A DNA stretch of 61,388 nt from Acidimicrobiia bacterium (GCA_030065575.1 JASJDZ010000044.1:1-61388); one strand, 5' to 3'. Shown: positions 17,432-26,299, numbered from the stretch's first letter. Made by a program: numbers and translations. Notes: generated from the sequence alone by a model not told the origin.

Positions 17432-19723
17432 ATGTTTGTCGTTGTTCTCGTCCATCTGCTCGTTGCCGCTCTCTTGGTGGTTGCCCGTCGCCAGCTGGAG
17501 CGGTGGGCTTTTGTTGTGGGTGCGCTGGGCCCGTTGGCAACGCTGATCTTCGTAGTGGCGAATTGGGGTCTTCACCACGGTGAGGCGGTCACTGAGAAGT
17601 GGGATTGGGTGCCGGCGCAAGACCTCGAGGTCAGCTTCCGTGTCGATGGCTATGCGCTGATATTCCTGCTCGTGGTGGGCGGAGCAGGTCTGGCGATCTT
17701 CCTGTACGCGCAACGCTATTTCACTCCGGCGCGCGGTCCAACGATGTTTGCCGCCACAATGACGCTCTTTGCCGGGGGAATGGTCGGGCTGGTCGCTTCC
17801 GACCACTTGCTCTCGCTCTTCGTCTTCTGGGAGCTGACGACGATCTCCAGCTACCTGTTGATCGGTTACGACGATCGGACTGCGCAAGCGAGATCAGCAG
17901 CCCTGCATGCTGCACTAGTCACCGGGGCGGGCGGGCTCGCCATGTTGGGTGGCTTTGTTCTGCTGGCTGAGGCGTCCGGTAGCTACCTGATTTCGGAGAT
18001 TGCGGCGAACCCCGCCGAGAACTCCTTCGCAGTCGGATTGGCATGGGTGCTGATCCTGATTGGTGCGGTGACCAAGTCGGCACAGTTCCCATTCCACGCC
18101 TGGTTGCCCGGGGCGATGGCTGCCCCAACCCCGGCCAGCGCATTCCTCCACTCCGCAACCATGGTCAAGGCGGGTATCTTCCTCGTCGGTCGGATGGGAA
18201 CGGCAGCTGTCGCCACAGTCGACTGGTGGCAACCGGCGGTAGTCGGTATCGGCCTGGTCACGATGGTGGTCGGCGGCTGGCGTGCCCTGCGCCAGTACGA
18301 CCTCAAGCTGCTCCTCGCCTTCGGCACCGTCTCGCAACTGGGGTTCATGTTCCTGCTGATTGGCTCCGGGATTCCAGAATTGGTCTTCAGCGGGCTGGCG
18401 GCATTGCTGGCTCACGCCCTGTTCAAGGCCACGCTCTTCATGGTTGTCGGTGCCATTGACCACGAGGCGGGGACGCGCGACCTGCGCCGACTGTCCGGGC
18501 TCAACCGCTCGATGCCGGTTCTCTTCGCAGTTGCGATCGCTGTTTCGCTATCGATGGCCGCGATCCCGCTCACATTCGGCTTTGACGCCAAGGAAGCTGC
18601 ATTCCACGGGCTGGTCCATGAGGGTGTGCTGTGGGTGGCCGCGGTGGCAGGGGCCTCCGTGCTCACCGTTGCCTACACCGCGAGGTTTGTCTTTGGTGCG
18701 TTTGGCCCTCACGTCAAAGGGCAGGAGCCAGCACAGGGTCGACGGCTGCGGCTCAGCAATCTGTTGCTCGCCGCTCCTGCGACGCTGGCAGTGATCTCAG
18801 TAGTGGTCGGGTTCTTCCCGGCTCTCGCCTTTCCGGTGGTCGACGCTGCCGCCGAAGCGGTTACCGGTGTTGCCGAGGCCGGTGAACTGTTGCTCTGGCC
18901 GGGTCTCGGGCCTCCCCTTGCCTGGTCGCTCGCCTCACTCACGGTAGGTTCGCTACTGGCCTGGCGCTCCGACCTCGTCGCCCGGGCCGGGGACGCAGTA
19001 GGTGTGGTGGCGGCACGACTACCCAGCGGCGAAGGGACATTCCGACGTTTTGTTCCCGGACTCATCAATTTCGCCGACCGATCCAGCGGCCTCATCCAGA
19101 ACGGGTCTCTGCCCACCTATGTCGCCATCATCCTGTTGGTTGCGATTGTGATGCCAACCGTCGCTGTGTTGAGCAACGGGGCCACGCTGGTCGCTCCACC
19201 CTCCGGGACGCTTCTGGAGTGGGTCCTTGGTCTCTTGATCGTTGCGTTTGCCGTCTCCCTTGCGTTTGTGCGACGTCGATTTGCCGTCGTGATCTTGCTC
19301 GGCGGTGTCGGCTACGCCATAGCCGGGCTCTACGCGGTGTTCGGAGCGCCGGACCTGACTCTCACCCAGCTCCTCATCGAAACACTGGCGGTTGCGCTGT
19401 TTGCCCTGGTGCTGCGCCACCTGCCGGCAACCTTCGCACGCACCGCAACCGCCCGCACCCCCCGACTAGTGGTCGCCCTCCTGGTGGGAGCCTTCGTCTT
19501 CGCTGGAGGTCTTGTTGCCAACGCAGCACGCACTCCCAGCCGCGTCGCTGAGACCTTCCTCGCCCAGTCGATTCCGGAAGCCGGGGGGAGCAACGTTGTG
19601 AATGTGATCCTGGTTGACTTCCGCGGCTTCGACACCCTCGGCGAGATAACCGTCCTCGTTGCGGCAACCCTCGGTGCGGCCGGGTTGATTCGTCCCGTGA
19701 TCAGGAATCGGAGGCGATCATGA
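17432..19723 (+). CDS. mrpA: Mrp Na+/H+ antiporter subunit A (second copy)
   Basis: The 763-residue paralogue of the protein at 11371 has Glu134 in FVFWELTTIS, Lys215 in AVTKSAQFPFHAWLPG, the DUF4040 segment FGAPDLTLTQLLIETL and the C-terminal VNVILVDFRGFDTLGEIT. The two copies align almost without gaps by eye, but differ throughout in nucleotide sequence, so the duplication is not recent or was inherited as a pair. Both keep all visible key residues, so neither looks degenerate. Differences are most evident in the first 70 residues and in the DUF4040-proximal linker, where ion preference or regulation might diverge. Confidence 0.95.
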   Translation: MFVVVLVHLLVAALLVVARRQLERWAFVVGALGPLATLIFVVANWGLHHGEAVTEKWDWVPAQDLEVSFRVDGYALIFLLVVGGAGLAIFLYAQRYFTPARGPTMFAATMTLFAGGMVGLVASDHLLSLFVFWELTTISSYLLIGYDDRTAQARSAALHAALVTGAGGLAMLGGFVLLAEASGSYLISEIAANPAENSFAVGLAWVLILIGAVTKSAQFPFHAWLPGAMAAPTPASAFLHSATMVKAGIFLVGRMGTAAVATVDWWQPAVVGIGLVTMVVGGWRALRQYDLKLLLAFGTVSQLGFMFLLIGSGIPELVFSGLAALLAHALFKATLFMVVGAIDHEAGTRDLRRLSGLNRSMPVLFAVAIAVSLSMAAIPLTFGFDAKEAAFHGLVHEGVLWVAAVAGASVLTVAYTARFVFGAFGPHVKGQEPAQGRRLRLSNLLLAAPATLAVISVVVGFFPALAFPVVDAAAEAVTGVAEAGELLLWPGLGPPLAWSLASLTVGSLLAWRSDLVARAGDAVGVVAARLPSGEGTFRRFVPGLINFADRSSGLIQNGSLPTYVAIILLVAIVMPTVAVLSNGATLVAPPSGTLLEWVLGLLIVAFAVSLAFVRRRFAVVILLGGVGYAIAGLYAVFGAPDLTLTQLLIETLAVALFALVLRHLPATFARTATARTPRLVVALLVGAFVFAGGLVANAARTPSRVAETFLAQSIPEAGGSNVVNVILVDFRGFDTLGEITVLVAATLGAAGLIRPVIRNRRRS

Positions 19724-20175
19724 GGCGATCCCGTTCCTCGCCGATTCTGTCTGCCGGTGTCGTTGTGGTGTCTGGGCCTCTCTTGATGTTCTCCGCCTAT
19801 TTGCTGTTCGCCGGGCATAACCAGCCTGGGGGTGGCTTCTCCGGCGGGTTGGTTGCCGGGGTTGCGGTACTGCTCGTCTGGGCGGCCGGTGGCATCGACA
19901 GCGTGCGTCGCATCCTGCCGGTCCGATCAAATGTTCTGTTGGGGGCGGGGCTCTCGCTGGCCGCGCTCACCGGTTTTGCGGCCTTCCTGCCCGGGCTCGC
20001 GTTTCTCGAGTCCGGCTACATCAAGCTGCATCCGCCTTTGGTCGGCGAGATCAAGATCGTGTCTGCGCTGTTCTTCGATATCGGCGTGTACCTGGTTGTG
20101 GTCGGGATGGCGGTCGGGCTGGTGAAGGCGCTTGGTGAGGAGGAGAGCGCTGAGGCTCCGGAGGTAGGCGCATGA
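19720..20175 (+). CDS. mrpB: Mrp antiporter subunit B (second copy)
   Basis: A 151-residue MnhB-type membrane protein with AGHNQPGGGFSGGLVAG near residue 30 and FFDIGVYLVVVGMAVGLV near residue 120. It overlaps the mrpA stop (ATGA) and the mrpC start. The short acidic tail (EEESAEAPE) differs from that of the first copy (EEGKPMEAE). The function is as a small structural subunit of the second antiporter complex; exchange of subunits between the two complexes cannot be excluded. Confidence 0.93.
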   Translation: MRRSRSSPILSAGVVVVSGPLLMFSAYLLFAGHNQPGGGFSGGLVAGVAVLLVWAAGGIDSVRRILPVRSNVLLGAGLSLAALTGFAAFLPGLAFLESGYIKLHPPLVGEIKIVSALFFDIGVYLVVVGMAVGLVKALGEEESAEAPEVGA

Positions 20176-20546
20176 GCCTGATCTCCCTCGGTGTTGTCGC
20201 AGTCCTCTTTGCCGCCGGGACCTACCTGATTCTGCAGCGGATGCTGTCCCGCGTTGTGATCGGGCTGGGGCTTGTCTCCCACGGGGCAAATCTGCTCATC
20301 ATGCTGTCTGGAACTCGGCCGGCTCCACCTCCCGTGATCGGCAAGTCACAGGTTGCCGCAGTGGCCGACCCGCTACCGCAGGCGATGGTGCTGACCGCAA
20401 TCGTGATCAGCTTTGGCGTTACCGCGTTCCTGCTGGCATTGGCACTCCGCAGCTACTTGCTGACCGGTTCTGATGCCGTCGAGGACGATCTCGAGGATCT
20501 CCGGATCCGCGGGATCGAGGGCGAGGAGAAGGGGGCTTCAGCATGA
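20172..20546 (+). CDS. mrpC: Mrp antiporter subunit C (second copy)
   Basis: This 124-residue NuoK-like subunit keeps TYLILQRMLSRVVIGLGLVSHGANLLI and DPLPQAMVLTAIVISFGVTAF. Three membrane helices are predicted, with an acidic and basic C-terminal tail ending in EGEEKGASA. It is coupled to its neighbours by 4-base overlaps. It differs from the first copy mainly in the loop before the DPLPQAM motif (RPAPPPVIGKSQVAA). Confidence 0.93.
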   Translation: MSLISLGVVAVLFAAGTYLILQRMLSRVVIGLGLVSHGANLLIMLSGTRPAPPPVIGKSQVAAVADPLPQAMVLTAIVISFGVTAFLLALALRSYLLTGSDAVEDDLEDLRIRGIEGEEKGASA

Positions 20547-22009
20547 ATTGGCTGCTCCCTGCCGTTGTTGCCGGTCCGTTGCTGGCCGCCGGGCTGACCA
20601 TCTTCGTTGGGCGCCGACTGTGGATTCAGCGAAGCATCACGATCGTCGGTGTTGTGTTTGTCCTGGGTGCGGCTATTGCGTTGCTGGTTGCAGCCGACTC
20701 CGGTTCGGCGCAAGTCACCCAGGTTGGGGGATGGCCGGCTCCGGCCGGGATCACGCTGGTCGCCGATCGCTTTGCGGCCATCATGCTCACAGTCTCGGCC
20801 TCGATGCTGCTCCTGGTGCTTCTCTACGCAATGGCCCAGTTGAAGCGTGATGCCCTCGACTGGTGGTTCCATTCGAAGTACCTCGTCCTCACCGCCGGTG
20901 TATCGCTGTCGTTTGTGACGGGCGACCTCTTCAACCTCTTTGTTGGTTTTGAGGTCATGCTCATAGCTTCCTACGTGCTGCTCACGGCTAAGACCGGCGC
21001 AGGCGAAGTGCGCGCCACGATGAGCTACGTCGTCATCAACCTGGTGGCTTCGGCTCTCTTCCTGGTGATAGTTGCGTTTGTCTACATGACAACCGGCACC
21101 CTCAACCTGGCCGATCTGTCCCGGGTGATGGTGGATATCGATCCCGCCGTCCGCAACGGCCTGGGCATGCTGACCCTCGTCGTATTCGGGGTCAAGGCTG
21201 CTCTCTTTCCGCTGTTCATGTGGCTGCCCGACTCGTACCCCACCGCACCGACACCGGTCACCGCGATCTTTGCCGGTCTGTTGACCAAGGTCGGAGTGTT
21301 CGTGATCATCCGCACGCAAACGCTGCTCTTTGCCGGGGATGAGCCGTCGACCCTGCTGTTGTTTGTGGCTGGGTCGACGATGGTGGTGGGGGTGCTCGGC
21401 GCAATCGCCCAGAACGAAATCAAGCGTATTCTCAGCTTCCATATCATCAGCCAGATCGGCTACATGATCATGGGTCTCGGGCTGCTCTCGGTCGCCGGGT
21501 TAGCCGCTTCGATCCTCTACATCACGCACCACATCATCGTGAAGACCGGGCTGTTCCTCGTTGGCGGCCTGGTCGAGTCGGAGCACGGAACGGGTGCTCT
21601 CGACCGGATTGGTGGCGTGTTGCACCGGCGTCCGGTGGTGGCGATGCTGTTCCTGCCTCTTGCTCTCAGTCTCGCCGGCATGCCGCCCTTCTCCGGGTTC
21701 GTCGCCAAACTCGCCCTTGTTCAGGAGGGCCTGGCGTTGGATCGCGGGCTGATTGTTGGCGTCAGCCTCATGGTCGGTCTGCTGACCTTCTTCTCCATGA
21801 CCAAGATCTGGGGCGCTGTCTTCTGGGGTCGGGAGACTGAAGCTACCGAGCAAGCTGCCCCGGGCATGCTTGGCGCAACTGTGCTCGTAGTTGCTCTCAG
21901 CATTGCGGTTGCCGCCTTTGCCGGGCCGCTGGCCGATTTGGCGGCGCGGGCGGCAGTAGACCTCGTTGATCCTGCCGTGTATGCAGAGCTGGTCTTGGGG
22001 GCGGGCTAA
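20543..22009 (+). CDS. mrpD: Mrp antiporter subunit D (second copy)
   Basis: A 488-residue antiporter-like subunit nearly collinear with the protein at 14488. The conserved Glu is in VGFEVMLIASYVLL (about residue 137) and the conserved Lys in FGVKAALFPLFMWLPDSY (about residue 217). FHIISQIGYMIMG marks the discontinuous helix. It starts inside the mrpC stop and its final TAATGA overlaps the start of mrpF. All residues expected for proton transfer appear intact, so both complexes are predicted to be active. Confidence 0.95.
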   Translation: MNWLLPAVVAGPLLAAGLTIFVGRRLWIQRSITIVGVVFVLGAAIALLVAADSGSAQVTQVGGWPAPAGITLVADRFAAIMLTVSASMLLLVLLYAMAQLKRDALDWWFHSKYLVLTAGVSLSFVTGDLFNLFVGFEVMLIASYVLLTAKTGAGEVRATMSYVVINLVASALFLVIVAFVYMTTGTLNLADLSRVMVDIDPAVRNGLGMLTLVVFGVKAALFPLFMWLPDSYPTAPTPVTAIFAGLLTKVGVFVIIRTQTLLFAGDEPSTLLLFVAGSTMVVGVLGAIAQNEIKRILSFHIISQIGYMIMGLGLLSVAGLAASILYITHHIIVKTGLFLVGGLVESEHGTGALDRIGGVLHRRPVVAMLFLPLALSLAGMPPFSGFVAKLALVQEGLALDRGLIVGVSLMVGLLTFFSMTKIWGAVFWGRETEATEQAAPGMLGATVLVVALSIAVAAFAGPLADLAARAAVDLVDPAVYAELVLGAG

Positions 22010-22272
22010 TGACCACGTTCATAACTGTGATTCAGGTTCTGCTCGGTTTCGGCGCCGGTCTGCTGATATTGCGAGCATGGAAGGGGCCGGATCTCGTTGA
22101 TCGCATCGTTGCTCTGGATCTCGTTCTGCTGATGTTGGCCGGTGGCTTGGCCGCTGAGGCTGCCCGGACCGGCTCCCAGTTCTACATCGCTGCGGTGATC
22201 GTCGTCGCTCTGATCGCATTCGCCGGGACCATTCTCGTTGCGAGGTTTGTGGAGTGGAGGGACGTGCCATGA
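22009..22272 (+). CDS. mrpF: Mrp antiporter subunit F (second copy)
   Basis: An 87-residue, three-helix protein with the MnhF hallmark GPDLVDRIVALDLVLLMLAGG and the terminal FAGTILVARFVEW. The ATG shares a base with the mrpD stop, and its own stop overlaps the ATG of the G-E fusion. Compared with the first copy the divergence is concentrated in the first 20 residues. The gene order again lacks a separate subunit E in front of F. Confidence 0.92.
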   Translation: MTTFITVIQVLLGFGAGLLILRAWKGPDLVDRIVALDLVLLMLAGGLAAEAARTGSQFYIAAVIVVALIAFAGTILVARFVEWRDVP

Positions 22273-23105
22273 GCTTCGTGGAAGTGCTCGGCGCGACGGT
22301 GATGGGCATCGGGGTAGCCCTGTCCTTGATTGCTGCGTGGGGGTTGCTGTCGTTCCCGACTGCGCTCGCCCGGATGCATGCTGCCGGCAAGCCCGCCTCG
22401 CTCGGTTTGTCCCTCACCGGGCTCGGAGCGGGGCTGGCAGCCGAGTCGGTGTCGCTGACCGTGCTGGGCGCCATGCTCGCCTTCTTCATGTTCCTGACCG
22501 CACCTATCTCGGCTCACATGCTGGGCAGGGCCGCCTATCAGGCCGGTCAAGCTCCCAACCTCCACCACGATGATCTCGCCGGCGTCACCATCCCCGTCGA
22601 TGTGGCGCCTCAACCCGGCGAGCGGAGCATCTCAGGTTGGCACCTGATTCCCCTGGTGATCATCTGGGTGGTTCTCTGGCGCGATGCCGGCGTCGGGGTC
22701 TGGATCGGCGGCTTGCTGGCCGGGCTCTTTGTCGAGGTGATCCGGCGAACCGGCCGGCCCAACGGCACTTTCAGCCCCGGAGCGATGGTCGTGTTCCTGG
22801 TCCGATACTCGGGGATGATCGTCGCCTCCAATGCTCGGGTCGCCTGGGAGGTAATCAGCCCCGGTAATCAGATTCGGGAGGCCATCGTCGCCGTGCCGCT
22901 GCGAACCGACTCGCTGCGTGTTGCCCTACTGGTGTCCAATGCGATCACGCATACACCTGGGACGCTGACCGTCGAGCTCACCGAGGATCCGCTGGTCGTG
23001 TATGTGCATCTACTGCACTTCAAGTCGGTGGCAGCTGCGCGAGACGACGTCGCACGTCTCGAGGAACTCGTCTGTCGGGCTCTCAACGAGCCGGTCCCGG
23101 TCTAG
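22269..23105 (+). CDS. Mrp antiporter fused subunits G and E (second copy)
   Basis: A 278-residue G-E fusion matching the product at 16214. The MrpG-like part contains LSFPTALARMHAAGKPASLG; the linker after DDLAGVTIPV is variable; the MrpE-like part contains IIWVVLWRDAGVGVWIGG, YSGMIVASNARVAWEVI and LTVELTEDPLVVYVHLLHF. Presence of the same fusion in both operons shows that it arose before the operon duplication (or before the two copies were brought together). Tethering G to E would force their 1:1 assembly. ATG 22269 overlaps the mrpF stop; no gene follows before the dyad at 23166. Confidence 0.9.
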   Translation: MSFVEVLGATVMGIGVALSLIAAWGLLSFPTALARMHAAGKPASLGLSLTGLGAGLAAESVSLTVLGAMLAFFMFLTAPISAHMLGRAAYQAGQAPNLHHDDLAGVTIPVDVAPQPGERSISGWHLIPLVIIWVVLWRDAGVGVWIGGLLAGLFVEVIRRTGRPNGTFSPGAMVVFLVRYSGMIVASNARVAWEVISPGNQIREAIVAVPLRTDSLRVALLVSNAITHTPGTLTVELTEDPLVVYVHLLHFKSVAAARDDVARLEELVCRALNEPVPV

Positions 23106-23165
23106 GTCGGACAGCCACCAACCGCGGGTCGGATTCATCCCATTCCCATTCCTATGTCGAACAAT

Positions 23166-23191
23166 ACACGAAACCTATTACGTGTTATGCT
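23166..23191 (+). promoter_or_regulatory. dyad operator and promoter of the universal stress protein gene
   Basis: ACACG (23166-23170) and CGTGT (23181-23185) form a perfect inverted repeat spaced by 10 bases, the best of three related sites. TGTTATGCT places an extended -10 (TATGCT, 23186-23191) directly after the second half-site, so binding would block RNA polymerase. The other sites precede the two Mrp operons at 11337 and 17398. Confidence 0.65.
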
Positions 23192-23223
23192 GTTCGGGAA
23201 CCGACGGAAGGAATGGAGGGTCG

Positions 23224-24183
23224 ATGAAGCGTTTCAAGAACATCCTTGTGGTCGTCGACGGAGAAGGTGGCGAGAACCGTTCCCTCCTTTCCACCTCCAT
23301 TGATCTAGCCCGCCGTAATGACGCATCGCTGACTCTGTTCTCGGTGGTCGAGAGCGTGCCGGAGCGTCGCCGCTATCAGACGCGCAACGGGCGTCGGCTC
23401 GACCTCGTCGCGCAGATGATCGAGAGTCGGATGGCCGAGCTCAAGGCTCTGGCCCCACAGTCGGATGTTCCGGTTCACTATGAGGTTGTCTCCGGAGCGC
23501 CCCACGTCGAGGTCATCGAAAGGGTCAAGCGTCTCGGTCACGATCTCGTGCTCACCGTTCCCATGCCCCCGCTGCGACAGCGGAGTCTGGGGTCGTCTTC
23601 GACCACCATGCATCTGCTCCGCAAGTGCCCGGTGCCAGTGTGGGTGCACTCTCCGCTCACGGCGACTGCAGACTCGATTCTCGTTGCACTGGGCCCAATG
23701 GAGCAGACGTCGCATGATCTCAACATCAAGCTGCTCGAGCTGGGCTCATCGTTGGCCTTGACCAGCGGAAGCGACCTTCACCTGGTACACGGATGGCGCC
23801 TGGAGGGGGACAGCATGATTCGCAGTCCGCGCCTGGGCTACTCAACCGAAGAGGTCCGGGTGATGGGGGAGGGCGTCCGGGACGAGGCAGACCAGGAGAT
23901 CAGCAAGCTGTTGGAGGCCGTCCCGAGCGCCCGCAATGCCAACACCATTCTGCGGAATGGGCCCGCTGCAGATGTGATCGTCGACGCCATCGATGAGGTG
24001 AATCCGGCAACCGTGGTGATGGGGACGCTGGCCCGATCCGGTATCCCGGGGTACATCATCGGCAACACGGCAGAACGTGTACTGGTCAACGTGGACAGAT
24101 CGGTCCTGGCCGTCAAGCCCGAGGGCTTCGTCACTCCAGTTGGCGCAATCGCCGCCTGGCATCCCGGCCAGATGCCCTACTAG
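23224..24183 (+). CDS. tandem universal stress protein (two UspA domains)
   Basis: The 319-residue cytoplasmic protein carries two UspA folds. The first starts FKNILVVVDGEGGENRSL and runs to about residue 145; the second starts near residue 155 (DSILVALGP) and ends with VVMGTLARSGIPGYIIGNTAERVL, whose G-x-x-G-x(9)-G-S/T-like pattern suggests nucleotide binding. ATG 23224 is chosen because GGAAGGAATGGAGGG precedes it and the sequence further upstream in that frame lies in the regulatory region. It follows the second Mrp operon and has the same upstream dyad, so I infer a shared ion-stress response. No enzymatic role is evident. Confidence 0.9.
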   Translation: MKRFKNILVVVDGEGGENRSLLSTSIDLARRNDASLTLFSVVESVPERRRYQTRNGRRLDLVAQMIESRMAELKALAPQSDVPVHYEVVSGAPHVEVIERVKRLGHDLVLTVPMPPLRQRSLGSSSTTMHLLRKCPVPVWVHSPLTATADSILVALGPMEQTSHDLNIKLLELGSSLALTSGSDLHLVHGWRLEGDSMIRSPRLGYSTEEVRVMGEGVRDEADQEISKLLEAVPSARNANTILRNGPAADVIVDAIDEVNPATVVMGTLARSGIPGYIIGNTAERVLVNVDRSVLAVKPEGFVTPVGAIAAWHPGQMPY

Positions 24184-24254
24184 CCCGCTATCCAGACGTT
24201 GGCGTGCTATCCCGTTGAGGCGCAGGTGTTGGTGGCATGCTAACCGGACGGCTG

Positions 24255-24284
24255 TTGGAACGTTCCAATCAGGGGGGATATACT
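24255..24284 (+). promoter_or_regulatory. LacI-type operator overlapping the promoter of the SDR-iolB operon
   Basis: TTGGAACGTTCCAA (24255-24268) is identical to the palindrome at 3238. TTGGAA serves as the -35, and TATACT (24279-24284), close to consensus, follows after 18 bases. The predicted start of transcription is about 20 bases before the TTG start at 24312. Confidence 0.87.
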
Positions 24285-24311
24285 GATTGGCAAGCATCGT
24301 GGGAGGGCCTG

Positions 24312-25121
24312 TTGGGCCGGTTTGATGGCAAAGTCGCACTGATTACGGGGAGCACGCAGGGTGTAGGCGAAGCCGTGGCCCGACGCCTTGCCGCAGAAGG
24401 AGCCGCCGGGATTGTGGTCTGTGGCCGTAATGGCAACCGGGGGGAAGCCGTTGCTGGTGATCTTGTCGCAGCCGGGACCTCCGCAGTGTTCATCCCCGTC
24501 GAACTCGGCGATGCCGACAGCTGCCGCGATCTGGTTGCTGCCACAGACGAAGAGTTCGGCAGGATCGATGTCCTGGTGAATGCAGCAGCATTGACACTGC
24601 GGGGCACCATCACCGATACCACCGTGGACCTGTGGGACACGATCATGAACGTCAACGTGCGGGCTCCGTTCCTCCTCAGCCAGCAGGTGATCGCGATCAT
24701 GCGACGCGAGGGAAGCGGTGGCACCATCGTCAACGTTGGCTCCAACGCTGCGCACGGCGGGCCGCCGGTACTTCTGCCGTATTCGGTCTCCAAGGCAGCG
24801 CTGGCGACGATGACCAAGAACGTTGCCTACTCGGTGGCATGGGACGGTATCCGCGTCAACTGCATCAATCCCGGATGGATGGACACGCCGGGCGAGGACG
24901 TGATCCAGCGCAGGTTCCACACCGACGGACAGGATTGGCTCGATGAGGCCGAGGCAGGCAGGCCGGCAGGCCAGCTCATCAAGCCGGATGAGATCGCAGC
25001 GGCGATTGCCTTTCTCGCTTCTCCCGAATCGGGCGTGATGACCGGCTCGGTTGTCGACTACGACCAGGCAATCGTGGGTGCGGGCAATGCGCCCGTCCCG
25101 CGCAGGGAAGAGACCGCATGA
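24312..25121 (+). CDS. SDR family oxidoreductase in the cyclitol regulon
   Basis: The 269-residue short-chain dehydrogenase has the cofactor motif TGSTQGVGEAVA near residue 13, NAAALT near residue 93, Ser in NVGSNAAHGG and the catalytic YSVSK near residue 157. The start chosen is TTG 24312, which follows GGGAGG; upstream in-frame ATG 24240 lies before the promoter and operator. It is followed after 43 bases by the iolB gene. A role in oxidising a cyclitol or interconverting inososes is inferred from the shared operator with iolD. It could partly substitute for steps of the canonical route that are missing here. Confidence 0.87.
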   Translation: MGRFDGKVALITGSTQGVGEAVARRLAAEGAAGIVVCGRNGNRGEAVAGDLVAAGTSAVFIPVELGDADSCRDLVAATDEEFGRIDVLVNAAALTLRGTITDTTVDLWDTIMNVNVRAPFLLSQQVIAIMRREGSGGTIVNVGSNAAHGGPPVLLPYSVSKAALATMTKNVAYSVAWDGIRVNCINPGWMDTPGEDVIQRRFHTDGQDWLDEAEAGRPAGQLIKPDEIAAAIAFLASPESGVMTGSVVDYDQAIVGAGNAPVPRREETA

Positions 25122-25164
25122 CACTTGAACGCTGCCGGCAAACCGGCGCAGCTGGAGGACTCTG

Positions 25165-26004
25165 ATGAAGCACAAACTCTCGTCACGGCCGGGGCCGGGC
25201 ATGGCCCTCGAGGTGACGCCCGAATTGATCGGATGGGATGTACTGGATTTCCGGATACTGCGTCTCGAAGCCGGCCAGTCGTGGATGACGAACACTCTCG
25301 ACCGTGAGGTGGCGTTCGTCCCTCAGGAGGGTGCCTTTGCGGTATCAGCCGGCTCCGAGCGGTACGAGATGAGTCGGTCCGGGGTGTTCGACGAGATGGC
25401 GCCTGTTCTCTACCTCCCCCCGGGGATGGCCATTGAGGTCGATGCCACCACCGACGTCGAGTTCGCCGTCGGTGGGGCGCCGGCGACGGGCAAATACCCT
25501 CCCCGCCTGATCGAGCCCGAGGAGATGAAGGTTGAGGTACGCGGTGGCGGCGGAGCCACTCGCCAGGTCAACCATATCCTTGCTCATCCGCTCCCCGCTG
25601 AGCGGCTGATTCTCTACGAGGTGTACGTGCCGCGGGGGAAGTGGTCCGGTTGGCCGCCGCACTGCCATGATGGCTACGAGGGCTCCCCCTACCTCGAGGA
25701 GACCTACTACTTCCGATTTGACCCGCCGAACGGCTGGGGCATGCATCGCAACTACCGTCTCGATAGCGACTTCGACGAGGCGTTCTCGGTCGTCGACCGT
25801 GATGTGGTTGCGGTCACGCAGGGATTCCACTCGAGCGCCGCAGCTCCCGGCAATCACATGTACTTCCTCAACTATCTGGCGGGACACCCTGTCGATGAGG
25901 AGCGGGCAATCCCGCCGTTCTTCCAGCCCGAATACCGCTGGATCGATGGCAACTGGGACCAGGATGCAATGGAGCTACCCCATGTCAGTCCCCGGGTGAT
26001 GTAA
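25165..26004 (+). CDS. iolB: 5-deoxy-glucuronate isomerase (IolB)
   Basis: A 279-residue double-cupin protein, close to the usual IolB length of about 270. GKWSGWPPHCHDGYEGSPYLEETYYFRF-like residues (about 168-195) carry the metal-binding HCH and Glu, and QGFHSSAAAPGNHMYFLNYLAG near residue 220 supplies another conserved His. IolB isomerises 5-deoxy-D-glucuronate, the product of IolD, to 2-deoxy-5-keto-D-gluconate. GGAGG precedes the ATG. iolB is 17 kb from iolD, yet both promoters carry the same operator, which supports one split regulon. Confidence 0.93.
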   Translation: MKHKLSSRPGPGMALEVTPELIGWDVLDFRILRLEAGQSWMTNTLDREVAFVPQEGAFAVSAGSERYEMSRSGVFDEMAPVLYLPPGMAIEVDATTDVEFAVGGAPATGKYPPRLIEPEEMKVEVRGGGGATRQVNHILAHPLPAERLILYEVYVPRGKWSGWPPHCHDGYEGSPYLEETYYFRFDPPNGWGMHRNYRLDSDFDEAFSVVDRDVVAVTQGFHSSAAAPGNHMYFLNYLAGHPVDEERAIPPFFQPEYRWIDGNWDQDAMELPHVSPRVM

Positions 26005-26040
26005 ACACCGGCTGCCTTGCAGGCAGCACCGAAGGCGCAA

Positions 26041-26275
26041 GGTACCGCAATGTCAGTCCCCCCGCGGCGCGGGGGGAAGGTACCGCAATGTCAGTCCCCC
26101 CGCGTAGCGGGGGGAAGGTACCGCCGCACGGAGTGCGGGGGTAGGGGGGAGTGCCGGAGGCACCGCAGGCGGGGGTAGGGGGGAACTAACTGCGTGAGTT
26201 CCTTGGCAGTTGCTTCGCAACTGCAGGGCGACGGGAACGCCGCCTGCCAAGGCAGCGGCTGCCCTGCGGGCGGCT
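26041..26275. repeat. mosaic of palindromic modules between iolB and the convergent oxidoreductase gene
   Basis: A 38-base unit beginning GGTACCGCAATGTCAG occurs at 26041-26078 and 26079-26116, each with a CCCCCCGC/GCGGGGGG hairpin whose three-base loop differs (GGC, GTA). It is followed by short stems such as GTGCC/GGCAC, and by the G-rich string GGGGGTAGGGGGG twice. Then come AACT...AGTT and GCAGTTG/CAACTGC stems, and GC-rich palindromes to about 26275. Related modules are at 42064-42255. The gap 26005-26299 holds no gene. Confidence 0.85.
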
Positions 26276-26299
26276 TGAAGTTCGCCGGAGAGTGGTCCG

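Noticed and set aside
26041-26116. 38-base tandem units considered as a CRISPR array
   Set aside because: The units are contiguous with no variable spacers of 30-40 bases, each is a hairpin, and there are no cas genes; they are palindromic modules.
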